The notes: generated by a model not told the origin, from the sequence alone. 64,000 nucleotides of DNA from Chryseobacterium ureilyticum (GCF_900156735.1 NZ_FTOL01000002.1:620001-684000), one strand, 5' to 3'. Positions 34,212 through 43,792 are shown, numbered from the stretch's first letter. Translations and numbers: made by a program.

Positions 34212-35864
34212 TTATTTGTTGATCTCTGCATTTAATTTTACAGCATCCTGGTAAGTAGGATCTAACTGTAAAGATTTTGCAACATAATCTTTAGCTTTTG
34301 CTAAATCAGAATCTTTGTTCATATAAGCAACTGCGAAGTAAGCATAAGCTAGAGTCTGCTTGTTAGCTTCCTGATCAGCTGGTTTTACAGTACTGATGAA
34401 TTTTTCGTAAGCTAATTTTGCAGCTTCGTTATTTCCTGCCTGTTGGTAAGAATATCCCTGACTGTAATAAGCAGGAGCCCAATCAGGAAGAAGAGCTGAC
34501 ATTTTTTGCCATGTAAGGATAGCTCCATTCCAGTTTTTAACATCCTGATAAGCTGTAGCTAACTTGAATAAAGCATCTGAATCCTGGCTGTTAGCAGCAA
34601 CTTGTTTTTTCAATGCATCAATAGCAGGGTTAGTAGGTCCTTTATCTGCTTCTGCTTGAGAAGCACCACCACCTCCTGCGATGTTAGCTAATTCAAGATC
34701 CCACTTCATTGTTTCGTCTTTTGCAGCTTTTGCAATAGCGATCTTTTGTTGAGATTCAGTAGTTAAAGCTGATTTCTTAGCAGCATCTTTTTCGTCTTTA
34801 GCTAATCCGGCAGCAATAAGTCCTTGTAAACCTTGGTCAGCTGGCTGGATTCTTGTTTTTTCAGCCTGCGAAACGAAAGTGTCCATGTTTTGTTTTGCAT
34901 CAGTATAGTTTTTGTCTGCATATGCCTGATAAGCTCTTAATTTGAACTTAATAGGGTCATCAATTTTATCAAAAATCTTATCTAATACAGTTTTAGAATT
35001 TGCATAATCTTCGTTTGTGAAGTATAATTTTGCAATTTCTAATTGAGTATATGGATCCTCATCAGCATACTTTGTATAGTTGATAAGGTCTTGTGTAGCC
35101 TTAGCATTTTGTTGGTATCTAATGTCATAACCAGCTAATGCTTTATATGCAGGCGCATAAGTAGGGTCTACAGCAATCGCTTTATCTACACTTTCCTTAG
35201 CTTTCTGCCATACCTGAGCAGCCATCCATAGTGTAGCCATTCTTGTGTATACAGAAGCTTTATTTTTAGCTACAGGCAATGCTTTGTCATAAGCAGACAT
35301 AGCCTCTCCCGGAGCTCTTTTCAATCTGTAAGCATCTCCTAATGTATAATAGTAATGTGCAGGAACTCCTTTTTTCTCAGCTTTTTCAATTGCTTTAGTT
35401 AAGAACTGGATAGCTAAGTCAGGTGAACTGTTTTTCTCAAATAAAGTCAAAGCTTCAGCAGCTCTGAACAATACTTCAGCGTCTTTTTCTCTTGAATCAG
35501 TAACTACTTTCTGAATTTCAGCTACAGCATTTTTATCACCTTTACCTAGTTTTACAGTAGCTAAACCAATTTTATTAAGATAGCTTTTTCCATCTGCTGC
35601 TAAACCTTTGTTGAAATTTTCAGTGGCTTTAGCATAATCAGGTTCTCCTTGCTTTAAGAAAGTATTTCCTAAATAGAAGTAGTTTTCAGCAGTAGGCTCT
35701 TTAGCGATCATATCAGTGAAGTTAGTCTTTGCCTGAGCAAATTTATCACTGTCTATACTATTAATACCATCCTGCAATGTCTGTGCAGAGGCGAAACCGG
35801 TAAAAAATACCACAGCTGCTCCAAAAGCAATCTTCTTTACATTCATATTCATTATATCTTTCAT
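34212..35864 (-). CDS. Exported tetratricopeptide-repeat protein
   Basis: A 550-residue protein with a signal peptide (core VKKIAFGAAVVFFTGFASAQ) and many TPR units along its length, for example AENYFYLGNTFLKQGEPDYA, APAYKALAGYDIRYQQNAKA, SDALFKLATAYQDVKNWNGA and APAYYSQGYSYQQAGNNEAA. TPRs form protein-binding scaffolds, here in the periplasm. Three ATGs (35864, 35852, 35846) could start it; the signal peptide works from any. It ends the run of genes that follows exbB-exbD-exbD-tonB, after the PstS-like lipoprotein; this order is familiar in Flavobacteriia and suggests a link to Ton-dependent functions, which is an inference. Confidence 0.88.
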   Translation of the reverse strand: MKDIMNMNVKKIAFGAAVVFFTGFASAQTLQDGINSIDSDKFAQAKTNFTDMIAKEPTAENYFYLGNTFLKQGEPDYAKATENFNKGLAADGKSYLNKIGLATVKLGKGDKNAVAEIQKVVTDSREKDAEVLFRAAEALTLFEKNSSPDLAIQFLTKAIEKAEKKGVPAHYYYTLGDAYRLKRAPGEAMSAYDKALPVAKNKASVYTRMATLWMAAQVWQKAKESVDKAIAVDPTYAPAYKALAGYDIRYQQNAKATQDLINYTKYADEDPYTQLEIAKLYFTNEDYANSKTVLDKIFDKIDDPIKFKLRAYQAYADKNYTDAKQNMDTFVSQAEKTRIQPADQGLQGLIAAGLAKDEKDAAKKSALTTESQQKIAIAKAAKDETMKWDLELANIAGGGGASQAEADKGPTNPAIDALKKQVAANSQDSDALFKLATAYQDVKNWNGAILTWQKMSALLPDWAPAYYSQGYSYQQAGNNEAAKLAYEKFISTVKPADQEANKQTLAYAYFAVAYMNKDSDLAKAKDYVAKSLQLDPTYQDAVKLNAEINK

Positions 35865-35956
35865 TTTATATTTTCTAATAATTGAGTTATATTCTACACA
35901 ATTTTCAGACCAAAATATTAATTTTAGTGGAGATAAATTGTGAGTTTAATAATTTA

Positions 35957-36829
35957 TTAACGCATCTGCACTTCTCTCTTGTAGATATTATAGGGCTGCA
36001 GACCTTCTTTTTGAACAATTTTTTGTCCTAAGTGAGTACATGAGAATCTGATAAATCCGTTAGCGATATTGAAGTTTCCTTCATTGGCAAGGAAATAAAG
36101 CACTCTTGTAAACGGATATTCCATACTACGAAGTCCTTCGAAATCTGCAGTGTATGATTTTCCATTGTTTACTACAGGAAGAATCTTTACCATATCTCTC
36201 AGTTTTTCGGAATTTTTATCGTAGGGACGACTGAATGTATTAAGTCCTATAACTCCAATTTTATCAGGATATTTTCCTAATTCCTCTACAATCTTCTGAT
36301 TTCCCGGAATAATGGAAAATTTAAGGTCTTTCGGTTGCTTTTTTAATTTTTCTGCTACAAAGTTCAGATTACTGGAATTTGTTCCATCAAAAATAAAATC
36401 TTTATTATCTGATGAAAGCCCATTATTAATTTCTTCCATCGTAATACTTTCCTTAGGAGAGTCTTTTGGAACTACAAAAACTACAGCGTCTGCAGCAAAT
36501 TTAGCAGGAAGAAACTTCAAGTCTGTTCTTTCTTCGTAAGTTTTGATTTCTTCGGGATTAAGGTTTCTGGACATCACAACAACCTTAGCATTTCCTTTTA
36601 AAAGATCAAGGAGTCCTAAATCTTCTTTCTTAGTCTCTACTTTAATATGTGTTTCCGGATAGTTGATCATATAACCATCAGCTAGCGCTTCTGTAACACT
36701 TTGAAAGGATTCGTCAGTAAAAATCGTAAGATCTCCTTTGTAATAAGAAGGTGTCTTTTCTTCTTTTTTGCATCCTGTAACGATAATACTTATTATAAAG
36801 ACAAGTGCAATTTTAAAACTATTCTTCAT
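35957..36829 (-). CDS. PstS-like phosphate-type substrate-binding lipoprotein
   Basis: A 290-residue protein with a lipobox signal (MKNSFKIALVFIISIIVTGCKK) and a type II periplasmic-binding fold of the PstS family: GDLTIFTDESFQSVTEALAD, VVVMSRNLNPEE, LKFLPAKFAADAVVFVVPKD, IGVIGLNTFSRPYD, YPFTRVLYFLAN and FIRFSCTHLGQKIV. No PstABC transporter genes are adjacent, so uptake of phosphate is not shown. The start is the ATG at 36829, which overlaps the end of the upstream 65-residue gene by 11 bases and suggests coupled translation; the longer frame to 36886 overlaps that gene heavily. Confidence 0.87.
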   Translation of the reverse strand: MKNSFKIALVFIISIIVTGCKKEEKTPSYYKGDLTIFTDESFQSVTEALADGYMINYPETHIKVETKKEDLGLLDLLKGNAKVVVMSRNLNPEEIKTYEERTDLKFLPAKFAADAVVFVVPKDSPKESITMEEINNGLSSDNKDFIFDGTNSSNLNFVAEKLKKQPKDLKFSIIPGNQKIVEELGKYPDKIGVIGLNTFSRPYDKNSEKLRDMVKILPVVNNGKSYTADFEGLRSMEYPFTRVLYFLANEGNFNIANGFIRFSCTHLGQKIVQKEGLQPYNIYKREVQMR

Positions 36830-37016
36830 CTTTCGATTTTTTGATTTTAGCAACTGCTCTATAGATTCTAAAAATACCATATACAATTAAAAGTCCACCC
36901 ATTGCGTAAGCCACACCAGGTTCCAAAATGGTAAAGAAGAATTTATAGATAATTACTACAATTCCTAAAACGATATAAAACAATCCCGTAACGAGAGATA
37001 ACCAATTGAACATCAT
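36819..37016 (-). CDS. Small two-helix membrane protein
   Basis: A 65-residue protein with two hydrophobic segments (WLSLVTGLFYIVLGIVVIIY and a second one at about residues 34-51 with GVAYAMGGLLIVYGIFRIY) and a basic-then-acidic tail (KIKKSKDEE). It starts just after the tonB terminator and overlaps the PstS-like gene by 11 bases, so those two are translationally coupled. This small gene between tonB and the PstS-like gene is part of the usual Flavobacteriia order. Function unknown. Confidence 0.82.
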   Translation of the reverse strand: MMFNWLSLVTGLFYIVLGIVVIIYKFFFTILEPGVAYAMGGLLIVYGIFRIYRAVAKIKKSKDEE

Positions 37017-37030
37017 GTAACAAAAATACC

Positions 37031-37070
37031 AAAAAAAATAAAAAAGAGAAGCATAACTGCTTCTCTTTTT
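37031..37070 (-). terminator. Terminator after tonB
   Basis: AAAAAGAGAAGCA (37041-37053) and TGCTTCTCTTTTT (37058-37070) form a perfect 13-base stem with a TAAC loop, with T-rich sequence following on the minus strand. It separates the exbB-exbD-exbD-tonB unit from the downstream lipoprotein genes. Confidence 0.93.
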
Positions 37071-37094
37071 ATTTATAATTTGAATAAATAAGTC

Positions 37095-37937
37095 TTATTC
37101 AAAGTTCATAGTAAATGGTACGCTATAGTAAGATCTTACGCTTTCTCCATTTCTCTTAGCAGGAGTCCACTTTTTAAGTTTCTTAACTACACGCATTGCT
37201 TCACTGTTGAAGTCGCCGTTTGGAGATTTCTCTTCAATCGTAACATTAGAAACAGTTCCGTCTTTTTCTACAACGAACTTAAGTTTAGTCTTAAGGGTAC
37301 CTTCACCTCCTTCCATTAGGGAAGTATCGAAGTTATCACCTAAGAATTTTCTCAACGCACCCATACCTCCAGGATATTCTGCTGACTGGTCTACATCTTT
37401 GTAGATTTCGTTAGGGTTATTCGCTTTCACTTCTACTGTACTAGCTTTAGTACCTGTAGATGGTGGTGGCGGTGGTGGTGTGTAAGCCGGAGCTTTTACC
37501 CCCTCCTGATTCTGTAAACCAGTTGTAGTTTCCAACTGCTTAGAGATCGGTGGTGGTGGAGTTTCAATTTTCGGAGCTTTTACAGGCTCAGGAACTACGT
37601 TCTGAATCACCTCAATTTTCTCCTCTTCTTTTGGAGGTGGAGGTGGTGGAGGTGGTTCTTCCTCTTTAGGCTGCTCGATAATCGGATCTTCTTCGATAAT
37701 ATCTACTAGATCTGCCTTTACTTCTTGCTTAGGCGGAGCTGTAAGATTTTTAATCGTAAGATAGATGAACGGAGACAAAGCTGCCAAAAGGAATAAAGCT
37801 GTTCCGATGATAAAAGACTTTGTTAAAAGTCTCGGATACTGATGTCTAAGATCATAGGCACCATATTCCTTGTTTCTATTTTCAAATACGATCTCGTCTA
37901 AAGAAAGCTTCTGACCGTATACATTTTCATCTGCCAT
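37095..37937 (-). CDS. tonB: TonB energy transducer
   Basis: A 280-residue protein that carries energy from the ExbB/ExbD motor to outer-membrane TonB-dependent receptors. It has a cytoplasmic N-terminus, one membrane helix at about residues 40-62, a Pro/Glu-rich periplasmic spacer at about 85-165 with EEPPPPPPPPKEEE and TPPPPPPSTG, and a C-terminal TonB domain (YPGGMGALRKFLGDNF, FVVEKDGTVSNVTI, KLKKWTPAKRNGESVRSYYS). The cytoplasmic N-terminal motif FENRNKEYGAYDLR is the Bacteroidetes form. Last gene of the ExbB-ExbD-ExbD-TonB unit. Confidence 0.96.
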   Translation of the reverse strand: MADENVYGQKLSLDEIVFENRNKEYGAYDLRHQYPRLLTKSFIIGTALFLLAALSPFIYLTIKNLTAPPKQEVKADLVDIIEEDPIIEQPKEEEPPPPPPPPKEEEKIEVIQNVVPEPVKAPKIETPPPPISKQLETTTGLQNQEGVKAPAYTPPPPPPSTGTKASTVEVKANNPNEIYKDVDQSAEYPGGMGALRKFLGDNFDTSLMEGGEGTLKTKLKFVVEKDGTVSNVTIEEKSPNGDFNSEAMRVVKKLKKWTPAKRNGESVRSYYSVPFTMNFE

Positions 37938-37965
37938 AGATTAGTATAACAATTTTATGGTTAAA

Positions 37966-38532
37966 TTACTTTGTAGCAGCTGGTGCAGCAGCACCTCCTA
38001 CTTTCTTCTCATAAACAGCTTTTTCCCAAGGCTTGATATCAGTAACACCGTACTGCTCACTCTTAGTAATTGCCATTTCATCAAGAATATCTACAAAGTT
38101 CTTATATACAGCATCATCAGTTGGCTTAATGATCACGGTAAATTTACTTTGATCTGCTGCTCTAGATTTTGCTTGCTGAATTACTTTTCTGATTCCTTCT
38201 CTATCAAGAGTAGTTTCCATAAGAGTCTGGTCATTCAAGGAAGTTGCATCCTGCTGGTGCCAAAATACTCTATTGTCTTTTCCTAATAAGATAGAAATTG
38301 AGTTAGAAAGTTTAATTTCTGTTGGAGGTGGCTTCGGCATATTATCCTTTGGTTTAGCCGGAAGACCCAAATCCATAACATTCGGTTTACTGAATGTAGT
38401 TGTGAACATAAAGAAGGTAATCAATAGGAAACCTAAGTCCACCATCGGAGTCATATCGACTCTGGTACTCTGCTTCTTGGAACGGACCTTGCCGCCCTTG
38501 CCGCCTTTTTCTTGTACTTGTACTTCTGCCAT
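37966..38532 (-). CDS. exbD: ExbD biopolymer transport protein (second ExbD)
   Basis: A 188-residue inner-membrane protein with one N-terminal helix after a basic cytoplasmic stretch (STRVDMTPMVDLGFLLITFF), including the proton-path aspartate in PMVDLGFLL. The periplasmic domain follows (ILLGKDNRVFWHQQ, FTVIIKPTDDAVYKNFVDIL). It pairs with the first ExbD gene 11 bases upstream and with ExbB to make the proton-driven Ton motor. A close relative lies far away at 54842-55366. Confidence 0.95.
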   Translation of the reverse strand: MAEVQVQEKGGKGGKVRSKKQSTRVDMTPMVDLGFLLITFFMFTTTFSKPNVMDLGLPAKPKDNMPKPPPTEIKLSNSISILLGKDNRVFWHQQDATSLNDQTLMETTLDREGIRKVIQQAKSRAADQSKFTVIIKPTDDAVYKNFVDILDEMAITKSEQYGVTDIKPWEKAVYEKKVGGAAAPAATK

Positions 38533-38543
38533 TTCTATCGATA

Positions 38544-39152
38544 TTATTCGTTAGGTTTACCTTCTTGTGATGTAATCAACCAAAATTTAAGAAAATCAAT
38601 ATCTCTTAAACCTTCAAACAGGCTTTTAACTTTAGGGTACTGAGTAGTAACGTCACCTTTAATAGCTAACTTGTAGTCAGGGTTAACGCTCAAACTTTCT
38701 TTTACCCAATCAATTAATTGCTTATTTGTACTGTCCATAGGAATACCTGTAGGACTCTTATAATTTTTCTGCTCATCTCCAGACATATCCAAGTAACCTT
38801 TAAGTTGGTTCATTGGAACTCCAATTGCCTGAACTTTCTGGAAAGCAGCTTTTTGGTTGTTGTCAAAAGTAATTCCATACTTTTGTCCCATTTTTTCCAA
38901 AAGAGCAACTCTTTCTGATGCGTTTTCTACTGGCTGGAAATAGAATTTTCCGTCCGGAGTAGCGTTGATAGTCATTAAACTAGCATCAGGAAGCAATTTT
39001 TCCGAAATTGAAGATGGCGGTTTGATCTGCTCCACGTCAGGTTTTTTAAACTGAGTGGTCAAGATAAAGAACGTAAGGAGTAGGAACGCAACGTCACACA
39101 TTGCAGTCATGTCCGTAATTACTCCATGTCTTTTTGGTTTGACTCTCGCCAT
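38544..39152 (-). CDS. exbD: ExbD biopolymer transport protein (first ExbD)
   Basis: A 202-residue ExbD with the cytoplasmic start MARVKPKRHGVITDMTAMCD, a single helix (CDVAFLLLTFFILTTQF) holding the conserved aspartate, and a longer periplasmic domain than the next gene, with an insertion around residues 70-150. The two ExbD proteins are clearly different in sequence; tandem unlike ExbD genes after one ExbB are usual in Bacteroidetes. Second gene of the exbB-exbD-exbD-tonB unit. Confidence 0.94.
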   Translation of the reverse strand: MARVKPKRHGVITDMTAMCDVAFLLLTFFILTTQFKKPDVEQIKPPSSISEKLLPDASLMTINATPDGKFYFQPVENASERVALLEKMGQKYGITFDNNQKAAFQKVQAIGVPMNQLKGYLDMSGDEQKNYKSPTGIPMDSTNKQLIDWVKESLSVNPDYKLAIKGDVTTQYPKVKSLFEGLRDIDFLKFWLITSQEGKPNE

Positions 39153-39213
39153 TATTATAAAATATTTTTAATTAAACTTCTTTTAATTGCTAATGCAAAT
39201 TTCTTGCTAATTC

Positions 39214-40077
39214 TTAGTTGAATTCAGCGAAAGATTGTTGGATACTCATAGAGATCTCGTCGATCTTGTAAGTTAATCCATCAATTTTAGAAGTAAAGAA
39301 GTTATAAAGGATAATAGCGATAGCTGAAGTACCAATACCTAATGCCGTGTTGATCAAGGCTTCAGAGATACCTGTAGATAGAGCAGCAGCATCTGGAGTA
39401 CCACCTCCTGAACCTAACGCGAAGAATGCCTTGATCATCCCGATTACCGTTCCAAGTAGAGCTACTAACGTTGCAACTGTACCTAAAGTAGAAAGGATCA
39501 TCATGTTTTTCTCAAGCATTGGCATCTCAAGAGTTGTAGCTTCTTCGATAGCTTTGTTAAGCGCTACCATTTTTTGCTCTTTATTTAAAGTAGTATCGTG
39601 AGAAAGTGCTTTGTAAGTAGTAAGACCTTCTTTTACTACGTTACCTACAGAACCTTGTTGTCTGTCACACTCTTCGATAGCTTCGTCAATTTTGTTTTGG
39701 TTTAGTAAGCTTCTTACTTGTACAACGAAGTTGTCTAAGTTTCCTTTTCCAGCAGCTTTCCCTAAAACGAAATATCTTTCAAAAGAGAAAACGATTACAG
39801 TAATCATGAAAGTAATCAAGATTGGTACGATAATCCCTCCTTTGTAGATAATACCTAAAAACGACTCTGGGTGAATGTCTTTACCTTCAATACTTGAAAA
39901 AGCTACAGATCCGCTTCCTAGTTTGTCTGCGTCTTTAAAGTTTCCTGGGCTACCAAGAACGAATAAATAAATACATACTCCTATAGCAAATAGAATAGGA
40001 ATAATAACAGCTGGATTTAAACCTCCTGCCTTTCTAGCAACTACTTGCTCATCATTTTTTGAAACATTCATTTCCAT
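39214..40077 (-). CDS. exbB: ExbB/MotA/TolQ-family proton channel
   Basis: A 287-residue membrane protein. One helix lies near residues 18-40, a second at about 80-100 (GIIVPILITFMITVIVFSFERYF), and two at the end (LSTLGTVATLVALLGTVIGMI and STGISEALINTALGIGTSAI). The last two carry the family's threonine/proton path region and the GLxGTVxGMIxAF-type motif. It forms the pentameric stator with ExbD and powers TonB. First gene of the cluster; the ATG is at 40077 or two codons later at 40071. Confidence 0.95.
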   Translation of the reverse strand: MEMNVSKNDEQVVARKAGGLNPAVIIPILFAIGVCIYLFVLGSPGNFKDADKLGSGSVAFSSIEGKDIHPESFLGIIYKGGIIVPILITFMITVIVFSFERYFVLGKAAGKGNLDNFVVQVRSLLNQNKIDEAIEECDRQQGSVGNVVKEGLTTYKALSHDTTLNKEQKMVALNKAIEEATTLEMPMLEKNMMILSTLGTVATLVALLGTVIGMIKAFFALGSGGGTPDAAALSTGISEALINTALGIGTSAIAIILYNFFTSKIDGLTYKIDEISMSIQQSFAEFN

Positions 40078-40127
40078 ATTTAACTAAATTATATTGTTTT
40101 AAAATTTTACAGGGTGTAAATTAAAGG

Positions 40128-40135
40128 CAAAATTA
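40128..40135 (-). promoter_or_regulatory. Promoter -7 box of the exbB operon
   Basis: TAATTTTG on the minus strand fits TAnnTTTG and leaves a leader of about 45 bases before the exbB ATG. Confidence 0.5.
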
Positions 40136-40317
40136 ATTAAAATGCAAGAGTCTGAATTAAACATTTTGCTTTTTTTTAATAAAGAAAATTTAATACGATT
40201 TTGATATTATAATTATTCGCAAATATTTTATTTATTTTTTTCAAATTTAACATTTGAGTTAAAAAATCAAAAAAATAAGACCTTCATTTTTTTTAATTTC
40301 CCAATGTTAATTTTTTT

Positions 40318-43131
40318 TTAAATTACGATATTCACAATACGGTGAGGGACTACAATGATTTTTTTAGGGGTTTTACCCTCCAAAATCTGTTGCATTTTCT
40401 CATTAGAAATCACCAAATCTTCTACCTCCTTAGCAGATAATTGAGCTGAAAGCGAAATTTTGAACTTCATTTTACCATTTACGCTTACCGGATATTCAAT
40501 TTCGTCTTCTACTAAATATTCTTCATTCAACACCGGGAATTTCTCAAATTCAATAGATGTATCGTGCCCTAATAAACTCCACAGTTCTTCACAGATGTGA
40601 GGCGCATATGGAGAAATGATAACGGCTAACGGCTCTAAAATATTGCGTTTGTTACATTTTAATTTTTGAAGTTCGTTTACAGCGATCATAAATGATGATA
40701 CTGAAGTATTGAAAGAGAAGTTCTCAATATCGTAAACTACTTTCTTTATTAAGGTATGTAATACTTTATATTCTGCTTTTGTAGGTTCTTCTTCAGAAAC
40801 TTCAAATACGTCTCCATTAAAATACAGGTTCCAGAATTTCTTAAGGAAACCATATACTCCACTAAGACCTTGTGTATTCCAAGGCTTAGATTGCTCTAAT
40901 GGTCCTAAGAACATTTCGTATAATCTTAATCCGTCTGCTCCGTATTCTTCACAGATATCATCAGGGTTTACAACATTATATTTAGACTTCGACATTTTTT
41001 CTACTTCACGGTCTGTGATGTATTTTCCATCTTCTAAAATAAATTCTGCATCTGCATAATCTGGTCTCCAAGCTTTGAAAGCTTCAGTATCCAATTCATC
41101 CGATGTTCCTTTTAATAAGGATACGTCTACGTGAATCTGCTGAGTCTGATATTCGTTGGCAAGATTTTTAGATACATATTGGTTAGTACCGTCAATTCTG
41201 TAAACAAATGCACTCATCCCTAAGATCATCCCTTGGTTGATCAATTTCTGGAAAGGTTCATCATGATTGATGTATCCTCTGTCTTTTAAGAACATATTCC
41301 AGAAACGTGAATATAATAAGTGTCCGGTTGCATGCTCGCTACCTCCTATATATAAGTCGACTTGTCCCCAATAGTCTGAAAGGTCTTTTGCACAGAATTC
41401 TCCTTCATTATGAGAATCCATATATCTAAGGAAATACCATGAGCTTCCTGCCCAACCCGGCATTGTAGATAATTCTAATGGGAATACTGTTGTATCATCA
41501 ATTAAATCTGTAGCTACTACTTTCTGGTTTGCCTCATCCCAAGCAAATGTTTTAGCATTTCCTAATGGTGGATCTCCATCTTCTGTAGGTAAGTATTTTT
41601 CAACTTCAGGAAGTTCCAATGGTAAAGCAGAAACTGGCAACGTATATGGCATCCCTTCCTTATAATATACAGGAACTGGTTCTCCCCAATAACGTTGTCT
41701 GGAGAAAATAGCATCACGTTGTCTGTAGTTCGTAGTTCCGTGACCGATTCCCTTAGTTTCAATCTCAGTAATTATTTTTGATTTTGCATCATTATAATTT
41801 AATCCGTTTAAGAAATCAGAGTTTACACAAACAGAGTCTTTAGAGTCAAAAGCTTTTTCCTGAACGTCTTCTTCTGTAGCTACTACTTTTTTAATTTCTA
41901 AATTAAATTTCTTTGCAAATCTGTGGTCACGTTCGTCATGTGCAGGAACAGCCATTACAGCTCCTGTTCCGTATCCCATCAATACATAATCTGAAATATA
42001 GATCGGCATTTTCTCTCCACTGAAAGGATTGATCGCATAACTTCCTGTGAAAGCTCCACTCACGTTTTTCACGTCAGACATTCTGTCTCTTTCGGATTTT
42101 TTGGAAGTTTCTTCTATATAAGTATCTACTTCTACTTTCTGAGCATCTGTAGTAATAGTATCTACTAATGGGTTTTCCGGAGCCAGTACCATAAAGGTTG
42201 CCCCAAAGATCGTATCAGGTCTTGTTGTGAAAACTTCAACAACCTCATCATGACCTTCTACCTGGAACTGAACCTGTGCTCCCTGAGATTTTCCGATCCA
42301 GTATTCCTGAGAATCTTTCAAAGGCTGTGGCCAGTCTAATGTAGAAAGACCTTGTAATAATCTTTCAGAGTATGCAGAAATTCTCATACTCCACTGCATC
42401 ATTTTCTTTTGGAATACAGGGAATCCTCCTCTTTCAGATTTCCCGTCTTTTATCTCATCATTTGCCAAAACGGTTCCTAGTGCCGGGCACCAGTTCACTG
42501 TAGTTTCAGCTCTGTAAGCTAAACGGTAATTTAAAAGAATATCTTCTTTATCAATAGCTGAAGCGTTAGCCCACTCTTCTGCTGTAAAATTTAATTCGTC
42601 GTTTTGATTGGCATTTAATCCTTCTGTTCCTTTTTCTTCAAAATGTTTGATCAAAGTTTCAATAGATTCTGCCTTATCTGTATTTTTATTATACCAAGAA
42701 TGATATAGCTCAATGAAGATCCATTGTGTCCATTTATAATAAGAAGCATCAGAAGTTCTCAGTTCTCTGCTCCAGTCGAAAGAGAACCCGATTTTTCTTA
42801 ATTGCTCTTCGTATCTGTTGATATTTTGTTCTGTAGTGATTGCCGGATGCTGTCCTGTCTGGATCGCATACTGTTCAGCAGGAAGCCCGAAGCTGTCATA
42901 TCCTACCGGGTGGAGCACATTAAACCCTTGGTGTCTTTTATATCTCGCATAGATGTCTGACGCAATGTATCCCAGTGGATGCCCTACGTGAAGTCCCGCT
43001 CCTGATGGGTACGGAAACATATCGAGTACATAAAATTTTGGTTTATCTGTGTTATTGGAAGTTTTATAGGTTTGATTTTCCTCCCAGTATTTCTGCCACT
43101 TTTTTTCTATCTGCTGATGATCGTAAAACAC
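40318..43131 (-). CDS. leuS: Leucyl-tRNA synthetase
   Basis: A 937-residue class I synthetase that charges tRNA-Leu. The HIGH motif appears as HVGH at residues 48-51 (PSGAGLHVGHPLGY), and KMSKS is seen in EKMSKSKYNVVNPDD at about residue 711. The CP1 editing domain lies between (FTTRPDTIFGATFMVLAPEN, GTGAVMAVPAHDERD). The frame starts with GTG at 43131 (FYDHQQIEKKWQKYW); no ATG occurs before about residue 38, so GTG is the likely start. Upstream runs the lipocalin-like gene in the same direction. Confidence 0.98.
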   Translation of the reverse strand: MFYDHQQIEKKWQKYWEENQTYKTSNNTDKPKFYVLDMFPYPSGAGLHVGHPLGYIASDIYARYKRHQGFNVLHPVGYDSFGLPAEQYAIQTGQHPAITTEQNINRYEEQLRKIGFSFDWSRELRTSDASYYKWTQWIFIELYHSWYNKNTDKAESIETLIKHFEEKGTEGLNANQNDELNFTAEEWANASAIDKEDILLNYRLAYRAETTVNWCPALGTVLANDEIKDGKSERGGFPVFQKKMMQWSMRISAYSERLLQGLSTLDWPQPLKDSQEYWIGKSQGAQVQFQVEGHDEVVEVFTTRPDTIFGATFMVLAPENPLVDTITTDAQKVEVDTYIEETSKKSERDRMSDVKNVSGAFTGSYAINPFSGEKMPIYISDYVLMGYGTGAVMAVPAHDERDHRFAKKFNLEIKKVVATEEDVQEKAFDSKDSVCVNSDFLNGLNYNDAKSKIITEIETKGIGHGTTNYRQRDAIFSRQRYWGEPVPVYYKEGMPYTLPVSALPLELPEVEKYLPTEDGDPPLGNAKTFAWDEANQKVVATDLIDDTTVFPLELSTMPGWAGSSWYFLRYMDSHNEGEFCAKDLSDYWGQVDLYIGGSEHATGHLLYSRFWNMFLKDRGYINHDEPFQKLINQGMILGMSAFVYRIDGTNQYVSKNLANEYQTQQIHVDVSLLKGTSDELDTEAFKAWRPDYADAEFILEDGKYITDREVEKMSKSKYNVVNPDDICEEYGADGLRLYEMFLGPLEQSKPWNTQGLSGVYGFLKKFWNLYFNGDVFEVSEEEPTKAEYKVLHTLIKKVVYDIENFSFNTSVSSFMIAVNELQKLKCNKRNILEPLAVIISPYAPHICEELWSLLGHDTSIEFEKFPVLNEEYLVEDEIEYPVSVNGKMKFKISLSAQLSAKEVEDLVISNEKMQQILEGKTPKKIIVVPHRIVNIVI

Positions 43132-43258
43132 TTGATATATATATTATATGTTAGACTTTAAATATTTAATTGTTTTTCTTTTAACAAGATTCACAAAATT
43201 AATGATTTTAAAAGAAATAAAAATTTAATTTATGATGAATTATAATTTACTACTTAAC

Positions 43259-43285
43259 AAAAAAAGTCTCACCCGAAGATGAGAC
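43259..43285 (-). terminator. Terminator of the lipocalin-like gene
   Basis: On the minus strand GTCTCATC-TTCG-GGTGAGAC, an 8-base stem capped by a UUCG loop, followed by seven T. It lies 27 bases after the stop. Confidence 0.92.
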
Positions 43286-43312
43286 CTGTTTTTATATCTT
43301 GAAGTACACTTA

Positions 43313-43792
43313 TTACTGCTGAGGATTTACTCTTTTAAAAGTATAGGTTCTTGTTTTGAATACAGTCGGATCCTGGGTTTCTTCTCTGATCGCCAGATTG
43401 AGGGTAGTTTCATCCAATGAAACAACTTTTGCACTTACAGGCTCTACAGTTCCCTGAACTTTCATCACTACCGCTTTACTATCTTTATCATAAGAGTAGG
43501 TGAAATTGCTATCCGGCTGAATATCACAAGGACCGGGAACAGCAGGATCTTTCACATCTATTCTCTTTCCTGTAGTTTCATTACTGAACCACCATCTGGA
43601 CATCATCTGACAATCTGTATAAGTAATCACATCCGAAACCGGTTGTTCATCTACTTTTACAACAGTTACGACTTCTTTTATCGGTTTCCAAAGCCCAATA
43701 AGTGGAGCTTCCTGGACAAAATCGTTACTTGTAGAGCATCCGGAGGCTACCAATAATGATAAACCTGAAAACAGTAGTGCTAATTTCTTCAT
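43313..43792 (-). CDS. Lipocalin-like lipoprotein
   Basis: A 159-residue exported protein with a lipobox signal (ALLFSGLSLLVASGCSTS). The mature part begins LIGLWKPIKEVVTVVK, the GxW start of the small lipocalin-like (Lipocalin_4) family of Bacteroidetes, and continues with beta-strand-like segments to YTFKRVNP. Two further cysteines (TDCQMM, PGPCDI) could pair. It has its own terminator. Ligand and function unknown. Confidence 0.8.
   Translation of the reverse strand: MKKLALLFSGLSLLVASGCSTSNDFVQEAPLIGLWKPIKEVVTVVKVDEQPVSDVITYTDCQMMSRWWFSNETTGKRIDVKDPAVPGPCDIQPDSNFTYSYDKDSKAVVMKVQGTVEPVSAKVVSLDETTLNLAIREETQDPTVFKTRTYTFKRVNPQQ

Noticed and set aside
40200..40320. Possible terminator after leuS
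   Set aside because: The region is very T-rich but has no stem of useful length, so a rho-independent terminator is not supported.
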